Assembly (NCBI GenBank): GCA_024640385.1
Contig: JAHEFC010000086.1
Coordinates: 1 to 11,953 of the forward strand
Length of the DNA: 11,953 nucleotides
From: Sphingobacteriales bacterium
Lineage (GTDB): Bacteria; Bacteroidota; Bacteroidia; Chitinophagales; Chitinophagaceae
Direction: 5' to 3'
Below, one piece after another: positions 8,046-11,953 of the stretch. Made by a program: the position numbers and the translations under genes. Every line of letters begins with the position of its first letter. Position 1 is the stretch's first letter. The notes under the pieces were generated by a model. It searched no databases and was not told the origin of the DNA. It saw only the letters and a list, made by a program, of their open reading frames with translations.

Positions 8046-8902
8046 ACCTGCAGGTAAAATTTGGCGCAAGCACCTGGCTGTGGACATCACCGTTCAATAC
8101 AGATTCAATTGAAGATATTTTTTCGAACATATCATCCATTGGTTTTGATGTGGTAGAGATCGCTGTGGAAGATCCTTCCATCATAGATGTGAAACGTGTT
8201 GCTGCCGGTCTTGCCAGGTATAAACTGGACGTGGTGATCTGTGGGGCATTTGGACCCTCACGGGATCTTACCCATGAAGATGAATCGGTACACCAAAACT
8301 GCTTTAACTACATAGAACAGTGTTTTGAAATCTGCAATGCCCTGGGGGCGGGATTCCTCGCTGGTCCCATGTATTCTGCGGTAGGCAAAGCAAGGATGGT
8401 CCCTGCAGAACAGAGAAAAAAAGAGTGGGCACTTGCAGTGAAAAATATCCGTAAGGTTTGTGAAATGGCGTCTGCAAAAGGATTGATGATAGGTCTTGAA
8501 CCGCTGAACAGGTTTGAATCCGATCTTGTAAATAATATTGACGATGTATTGAGATTGATCAATGAAGTGGATCATCCGGCGGCTGGTATTGTACTCGATG
8601 GTTTTCATATGAACATTGAAGAAAGGGATATTGTGCAGGCCATTACAAAAGCCGGTGACAAGCTGATCCATATGCAGGTATCTGAGAATTATCGCGGTAC
8701 TCCCGGTACCGGTCAAACGAGATGGGAAGATTACCGGAAGGGATTGGAACTGATCGATTACAAGGGAGTTGTTTCAATCGAGAGTTTCACTCCGGAAAAC
8801 CAGGAGCTTGCCGGTGCAGTATGTTTCTGGCATCCCATGGCTGAAAGCCAGGACGGTTTTGCCAGAGAAGGATTGAAGTTCCTGAAAAAATGGGCTGAAT
8901 AA
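8042..8902 (+). CDS. Sugar phosphate isomerase/epimerase family TIM barrel (D-tagatose 3-epimerase-like)
   Basis: A 286-residue cytoplasmic TIM-barrel enzyme of the xylose-isomerase-like/AP endonuclease 2 superfamily, closest in pattern to D-tagatose/D-psicose 3-epimerases, which act on ketoses through a divalent metal. Ligand positions line up with that family at an offset of one: Glu153 (GLEPLNRFE), Asp186 (LDGFHMN) and Glu247 (SIESF). The nearby ENYRG arginine (Arg218) and His189 also match substrate-binding positions. The fourth ligand, normally the second His of an HxH motif, is Gln212 in HMQVSEN. Gln at this position is used by hydroxypyruvate isomerases, so the enzyme may still bind metal. 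No signal peptide. It overlaps the MFS stop by 4 bp and precedes the oxidoreductase by 18 bp. Likely job: isomerising, epimerising or cleaving an imported keto-sugar; the precise reaction is unknown. Confidence 0.87.
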   Translation: MNLQVKFGASTWLWTSPFNTDSIEDIFSNISSIGFDVVEIAVEDPSIIDVKRVAAGLARYKLDVVICGAFGPSRDLTHEDESVHQNCFNYIEQCFEICNALGAGFLAGPMYSAVGKARMVPAEQRKKEWALAVKNIRKVCEMASAKGLMIGLEPLNRFESDLVNNIDDVLRLINEVDHPAAGIVLDGFHMNIEERDIVQAITKAGDKLIHMQVSENYRGTPGTGQTRWEDYRKGLELIDYKGVVSIESFTPENQELAGAVCFWHPMAESQDGFAREGLKFLKKWAE

Positions 8903-8920
8903 ATTTTTAAATCTATCATC

Positions 8921-10048
8921 ATGGGAAATAAGATCAATGTCGCCATTGTTGGTTTGGGTTTTGGTGCAGAATTCATACCTATATACCAACGACACCCCAA
9001 TGCAAACATGTATGCCATCTGCCAGCGCAATAAGGAAAAGCTTGACCAGATAGGCGATGAATTCAGTATAGAAAAAAGATATACTGACTACGATGAGTTA
9101 CTTAAAGATCCTGCGATCGATGCAGTTCATATCAATACTCCCATACCGGACCATGCCGTTCAATCCATCAAAGCGCTGAAAGCAGGGAAACATGTGGCCT
9201 GCACTGTTCCAATGGCTACCAACGTGGACGAATGCAGGCAGATCGTTGAATTGGTGAACCAGACAGGGCTTACTTACATGATGATGGAAACCGTTGTATA
9301 TGCCAGAGAGTTCTTATTCATGAAAGAGCTTTATGAGAAAGGAGAACTGGGCAAGGTTCAGTTCCTGAAGGCCAGTCACCAACAGGATATGGATGGATGG
9401 CCGAATTACTGGCCCGGCCTCCCTCCTATGCACTATGCCACCCATTGCGTAGGTCCTGTACTGGGACTGACAAAAGATGAGGCGGAATATGTTTCCTGCT
9501 TTGGCTCTGGAACAATCAGGGAAGAATTGATCCCGCATTACAATTCCCCATTTGCTGTTGAGAGCACCCATATTAAATTCCGGAATTCTGACCTGAGTGC
9601 ATATGTATTTCGTTCTTTGTTTGATACTGCCCGTCAGTACCGCGAGAGCTTTGAAGTATACGGATCAAAAAAATCTGTAGAGTGGCCATTGATCGAAGGC
9701 CAGCCACTGGTGGTGCATACTGCCAAGAAACCAGAGCCTGAAATTCCAGAAGAAGTTCATTCCCCTGATTATGCGCATTTGTTACCTGAGCCAATTCAGC
9801 GGTTCACCACCAAAGGCGTATACGATACAGATGAACACCAGCACCTTTCATTCATACAGGGCGCTGGCCATGGCGGATCTCACCCTCACCTGGTCCATGA
9901 ATTTCTTTCTTCACTGGTAGAAAAAAGAGAACCATTCCCAAATGCCCGACAGTCGGCAAATATCACTTGCGTAGGGATTCTTGCTCACGAGTCGGCCATG
10001 CAGGGCGGGAAGATCATTGCCTTGCCGCAGTTTACGTTGAGTCATTAA
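8921..10048 (+). CDS. Gfo/Idh/MocA family NAD(P)-dependent oxidoreductase
   Basis: A 375-residue cytoplasmic sugar oxidoreductase. The N-terminal Rossmann fold begins with VAIVGLGFGAEFIP (dinucleotide-binding GxGxG-like loop, residues 8-21) and continues through INTPIPDHAVQSIKALKAGKHV. The C-terminal Gfo/Idh/MocA alpha/beta domain starts around residue 125 and contains MHYATHCVGP with His171 and His175, where catalytic histidines of this family usually lie. The usual EKP motif, whose lysine contacts cofactor and substrate in most members, reads TVP here (Thr95-Val96-Pro97). ThuB, which forms 3-keto-trehalose, belongs to the same superfamily, and a ThuA domain is encoded in the same operon. 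Last gene of the operon; its TAA stop lies inside the left arm of a long palindrome. Superfamily is firm; substrate and direction are not known. Confidence 0.9.
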   Translation: MGNKINVAIVGLGFGAEFIPIYQRHPNANMYAICQRNKEKLDQIGDEFSIEKRYTDYDELLKDPAIDAVHINTPIPDHAVQSIKALKAGKHVACTVPMATNVDECRQIVELVNQTGLTYMMMETVVYAREFLFMKELYEKGELGKVQFLKASHQQDMDGWPNYWPGLPPMHYATHCVGPVLGLTKDEAEYVSCFGSGTIREELIPHYNSPFAVESTHIKFRNSDLSAYVFRSLFDTARQYRESFEVYGSKKSVEWPLIEGQPLVVHTAKKPEPEIPEEVHSPDYAHLLPEPIQRFTTKGVYDTDEHQHLSFIQGAGHGGSHPHLVHEFLSSLVEKREPFPNARQSANITCVGILAHESAMQGGKIIALPQFTLSH

Positions 10049-10122
10049 CTTTTGTACCTCCAAGGTCCCTACCTCCAAGGTCGGGACCTTGGAGGTAGGG
10101 ACCTTGGAGGTACAAAAGTTAA
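10045..10122. repeat. 38-bp perfect inverted repeat with 2-nt loop, built from four 12-bp units
   Basis: Left arm 10045-10082 and right arm 10085-10122 are exact reverse complements, separated only by GG. Each arm starts or ends with TTAA and contains ACCTCCAAGGTC twice at a 15-bp period (10056-10067 and 10071-10082), mirrored in the right arm (10085-10096 and 10100-10111). The TAA stop of the oxidoreductase gene is part of the left arm. The transcript would form a very stable hairpin that could end transcription or protect the 3' end. The duplicated internal structure also resembles a REP-like or miniature palindromic element. It does not encode a protein. Confidence 0.9.
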
Positions 10123-10286
10123 AGCGAATCAGCAGCAATAACCAAAGCATAAATTCCGGGGAAAGAGATAGGAATTCAAATGCTTATATTTTAATTTAGG
10201 CTATCCCCGTAGCAGAGCTGCACTCCTTAATGAAAATTACTAGCCGTTCCTGATATCTTTTTTTGATAACCATTAAAACAAATGCC
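10123..10286 (+). promoter_or_regulatory. Leader region of the cupin gene, promoter presumed
   Basis: This 164-bp AT-rich stretch follows the palindrome and precedes the cupin start. If the palindrome terminates the operon transcript, a promoter for the cupin gene must lie here. A T-rich tract (10257-10264) sits just upstream of the gene, but no clear promoter boxes, riboswitch or RNA gene could be recognised. Confidence 0.3.
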
Positions 10287-10664
10287 ATGAAGATCAAAAA
10301 AGAAGACATCCCCGTCATGATGGAATCTCCCGGAACGATCATGAGAAACCTTCCAGGATATGGCGGAATGACCGTTGCATTTAACGAAGTACCTGCCGGT
10401 ACGGATTTTCGCCCATTCTTACAAGGCCTGAAAAATAACAGCTGCCAGTGTCCACATTGGGGATACGTGGTTGAAGGAGAGATCCTGATGACTTATGATG
10501 ATGGATCATCCGAGAAGCTTACAAAAGGAGATGTTTTCTACATGCCACCGGGGCATGTAGGCGTTGTTGCAAAAGACTTGAAGATGATCGACTTCAGCCC
10601 TTCACAGGAATTTCATGAAGTCATGGATCATATCTCGAATAAAATAGCAGAATTAAGTCAGTAA
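10287..10664 (+). CDS. Small single-domain cupin protein
   Basis: A 125-residue cytoplasmic protein of the cupin fold, consisting of one conserved beta-barrel domain. Motif 1 is represented by CQCPHWGYVVEGE (Cys53, Cys55, His57, Glu63/Glu65) and motif 2 by YMPPGHVG with His90, after LTKGDVF. The putative metal site would use His57, a glutamate and His90, fewer histidines than classical cupins. The ATG at 10287 is chosen over a TTG 24 bp upstream because it gives a normal family start (MKIKKEDIP) and ATG is the commoner start codon. It stands alone between two palindromic repeats and is convergent with the TSUP permease gene. It could be an auxiliary sugar-binding or isomerising protein for the preceding operon, but no specific function is supported. 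Confidence 0.82.
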   Translation: MKIKKEDIPVMMESPGTIMRNLPGYGGMTVAFNEVPAGTDFRPFLQGLKNNSCQCPHWGYVVEGEILMTYDDGSSEKLTKGDVFYMPPGHVGVVAKDLKMIDFSPSQEFHEVMDHISNKIAELSQ

Positions 10665-10671
10665 CGCCATT

Positions 10672-10750
10672 TTTAAACAGGTTGCGGGTTGCAGGTTGCG
10701 GGCATTAGGTTTTCTGCAACCTGCAACCTGTTACCTGCAACCTGCTTAAA
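10672..10750. repeat. Inverted array of 7-bp GCAACCT / AGGTTGC units
   Basis: The left side has AGGTTGC, GGGTTGC and AGGTTGC in tandem (10679-10699). The right side has GCAACCT, GCAACCT, GTTACCT and GCAACCT in tandem (10716-10743), the reverse complement of the left unit. TTTAAA-like flanks (10672-10677 and 10745-10749) extend the symmetry, and a 16-bp centre (10700-10715) separates the halves. The arms hold three and four units, so the structure is slightly unequal. It fills the space between the convergent cupin and permease genes and could act as a bidirectional terminator. Confidence 0.85.
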
Positions 10751-10754
10751 GGGC

Positions 10755-11510
10755 TTATCGTTTAAACAACATAAATACCGACCCAATCAGGGTCATCAAT
10801 AACACCAGTTTCCGGTATTGTCCTTCCTGGATTTTCTTAACCGCCAGGATCCCAAGCCAGAAGCCCAGCGCCAGTGCAGGGATCAGGAACAGGTCGGTTT
10901 TGAAGGTGTTGAGATCGATGTTCTTCCAGTAAAAGATCTGGAATGGCATTTTAAACAGATTGATGACTAAAAAAATCCAGGCGGTAGTGCCTATAAAATC
11001 ATTTTTTGGCAGCCTCATGGCGAGAAAATAGAGATTGGCAAATGCACCGGCGAGATTGCCGATCATGGTGGTAAAGCCTGCTGCCAAGCCGGTTCCAGCA
11101 GCAAACAGTTTATTGCCAGGAACAAATATCATGGATTTGAACTCCATCCACAGTACAATACCCACCGTAACAAATATGGTGAATACCATGATCTGGCGGA
11201 ACAACACTTCGTTCATATCTTTTCCGAAATAAACACCCAGGAGTATCCCGATCCCCATCCAGGGGATCAGCTTCCAGAAATGTTTCCACTGTGCGTGACG
11301 GTTGTAATAAGACACTGCAGCAATATCAGCCATTGACAAAAGAGGGAGTACAATTCCGGTAGACAGTTTCCCTCCAAACACGATGGCCATAATGATGATC
11401 GCCAGCATATCCACCCCTTTCAGTCCTGCTTTTCCCATGCCAATGAAAAAAGCGGCCAGGGCGATCATTGCCCACTGGGAAAATGAAAAGACTGCCAGGG
11501 TTTCCATCAT
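10755..11510 (-). CDS. TSUP family (TauE/SafE-like) membrane permease
   Basis: A 251-residue integral inner-membrane protein of the TSUP family (sulfite exporter TauE/SafE, DUF81-like), whose members move small sulfur- or carbon-containing anions. About eight hydrophobic segments are visible. The first one carries the family motif FFIGMGKAGLKG, and the repeat half shows AAGFTTMIGNLAGAFANLYFLAMRLPK, matching the second-half signature in which a short Gly/Asn/Ala-rich loop precedes the membrane helix. I start the gene at the ATG at 11510 (MMETLAVFSF). An in-frame ATG 63 bp further upstream would add a polar 21-residue extension that coincides with a terminator-like hairpin. The gene lies downstream of the TrpB-like gene on the same strand but is probably separately transcribed. 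The substrate cannot be told from sequence. Confidence 0.87.
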   Translation of the reverse strand: MMETLAVFSFSQWAMIALAAFFIGMGKAGLKGVDMLAIIIMAIVFGGKLSTGIVLPLLSMADIAAVSYYNRHAQWKHFWKLIPWMGIGILLGVYFGKDMNEVLFRQIMVFTIFVTVGIVLWMEFKSMIFVPGNKLFAAGTGLAAGFTTMIGNLAGAFANLYFLAMRLPKNDFIGTTAWIFLVINLFKMPFQIFYWKNIDLNTFKTDLFLIPALALGFWLGILAVKKIQEGQYRKLVLLMTLIGSVFMLFKR

Positions 11511-11525
11511 GATCACTAAATATAA

Positions 11526-11556
11526 AGAGGAGGCCTCAATATATGAGACCTCCTCT
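11526..11556 (-). terminator. Terminator hairpin after the TrpB-like gene
   Basis: The 13-nt arms 11526-11538 (AGAGGAGGCCTCA) and 11544-11556 (TGAGACCTCCTCT) pair with a single non-Watson-Crick position around a 5-nt ATATA loop. On the minus strand the hairpin is followed by a T-rich TTTATATTTAG stretch. It lies between the TrpB-like stop and the preferred permease start, so it most likely ends the TrpB-like transcript. Confidence 0.65.
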
Positions 11557-11626
11557 ATAAATTTTCTACGCATCTAACTCACTTATCTATTGCACTACCC
11601 GGCTAACATATTAACCGGTTAACACA

Positions 11627-11953
11627 CTAGATCAATGGGGTATCCAGTTCCGCGAGCGATTCATTGATCTGCTCCTGGGTCACTTCATAGTTGATGAGTT
11701 TACCGGACAGATACTGCTCATAAGAACTCAGGTCAAAATGCCCATGACCACAGAGATTGAACAGGATGGTTTTGGAAACGCCCTCTTCATCTGCCTGCTT
11801 TGCCTGCCTGATCACTTCCGCGATACCGTGATTTGCTTCAGGTGCTGGAATAACGCCTTCCGTTCTGGAAAACAGAACACCGGCTTCAAAGCATTCTATT
11901 TGGTTGATCGCATCTGCTTCTATCAAACCATCTTTCAACAATTGGCTGATGAT
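11627..11953 (-). CDS. TrpB2-type tryptophan synthase beta-like PLP enzyme, C-terminal part
   Basis: The minus-strand frame is open to the end of the window and encodes the last 108 residues of a pyridoxal-phosphate enzyme of the TrpB2 type. Tryptophan synthase beta subunits join indole and serine into tryptophan; TrpB2 forms often act without the usual TrpA partner. Recognisable elements are an EGVIPAPEANHGIAEVIRQA segment, in which the EG-x-x-PA-x-E motif is the beta-subunit substrate-binding stretch, and ILFNLCGHGHFDLSSY. The latter is the TrpB2 form of the C-terminal region, where ordinary TrpB has an SGRGDKD-type motif. The PLP-binding lysine lies upstream, outside the window. The frame continues upstream of the first in-frame TTG, so that TTG is not a real start. 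No other trp genes are visible here. Confidence 0.88.
   Translation of the reverse strand: MISQLLKDGLIEADAINQIECFEAGVLFSRTEGVIPAPEANHGIAEVIRQAKQADEEGVSKTILFNLCGHGHFDLSSYEQYLSGKLINYEVTQEQINESLAELDTPLI

Noticed and set aside
10123..10286. Possible riboswitch or small RNA before the cupin gene
   Set aside because: No conserved riboswitch core, strong stem or terminator is visible in this AT-rich segment.
10045..10750. Repeats considered as a CRISPR array
   Set aside because: There are only two unrelated palindromic elements with no regularly spaced repeats or spacers, and a cupin gene lies between them.
11611..11622. 12-bp perfect palindrome TTAACCGGTTAA just after the TrpB-like stop codon
   Set aside because: It is short, lies downstream of a gene rather than in a promoter, and has no second copy in the window, so an operator call is not supported.

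Overview
The window looks like a chromosomal piece of a Bacteroidota bacterium, most likely a Chitinophagaceae-type glycan degrader. This is inferred from the gene families, moderate GC, general lack of Shine-Dalgarno sequences before starts, and a secreted ThuA/dehydrogenase fusion of a kind common in that phylum. No rRNA, tRNA, CRISPR array or transposase was seen, and no gene-free stretch exceeds about 240 bp.

Layout. (1) Positions 2-454 hold the 3' end of a GH95 alpha-L-fucosidase gene, followed by a rho-independent terminator. (2) 584-1879 encodes a secreted CE7-type acetyl (xylan) esterase. (3) 1990-2859 (minus strand) encodes an AraC-type regulator with an N-terminal cupin. It is divergent from (4), a tight four-gene operon at 2998-10048: a 1166-residue exported protein (ThuA domain, membrane-bound-dehydrogenase-type propeller, HEAT-like region, LamG-like region, type-1 copper cupredoxin), an MFS transporter, a TIM-barrel sugar epimerase/isomerase and a Gfo/Idh/MocA oxidoreductase. 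(5) A 78-bp near-perfect palindrome begins on the oxidoreductase stop codon. (6) 10287-10664 encodes a small cupin. (7) A second inverted repeat, built from 7-bp units, lies between the convergent cupin and TSUP genes. (8) The minus strand carries a TSUP (TauE/SafE-like) permease gene and the 3' end of a TrpB2-like tryptophan synthase beta gene, separated by a terminator hairpin.

How the genes may work together. The fucosidase and esterase would trim fucosyl and acetyl groups from glycans outside the cytoplasm. The operon suggests sugar oxidation: the large exported protein would oxidise a sugar or glycoside and pass electrons to its own copper domain, the MFS carrier would import the product, and the epimerase and oxidoreductase would process it in the cytoplasm. 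ThuA-like and Gfo/Idh/MocA (ThuB-like) proteins are linked to 3-keto-sugar metabolism elsewhere, so a 3-keto-glycoside route is the leading hypothesis. It is not shown by the sequence. Two direct repeats in the divergent promoter region are plausible operator half-sites for the AraC regulator.

The points most worth a second look are the cupredoxin replacing the usual haem domain, the His-to-Gln change at a metal-ligand position of the epimerase, the missing EKP lysine in the oxidoreductase, and the two unrelated but similarly built intergenic palindromes.
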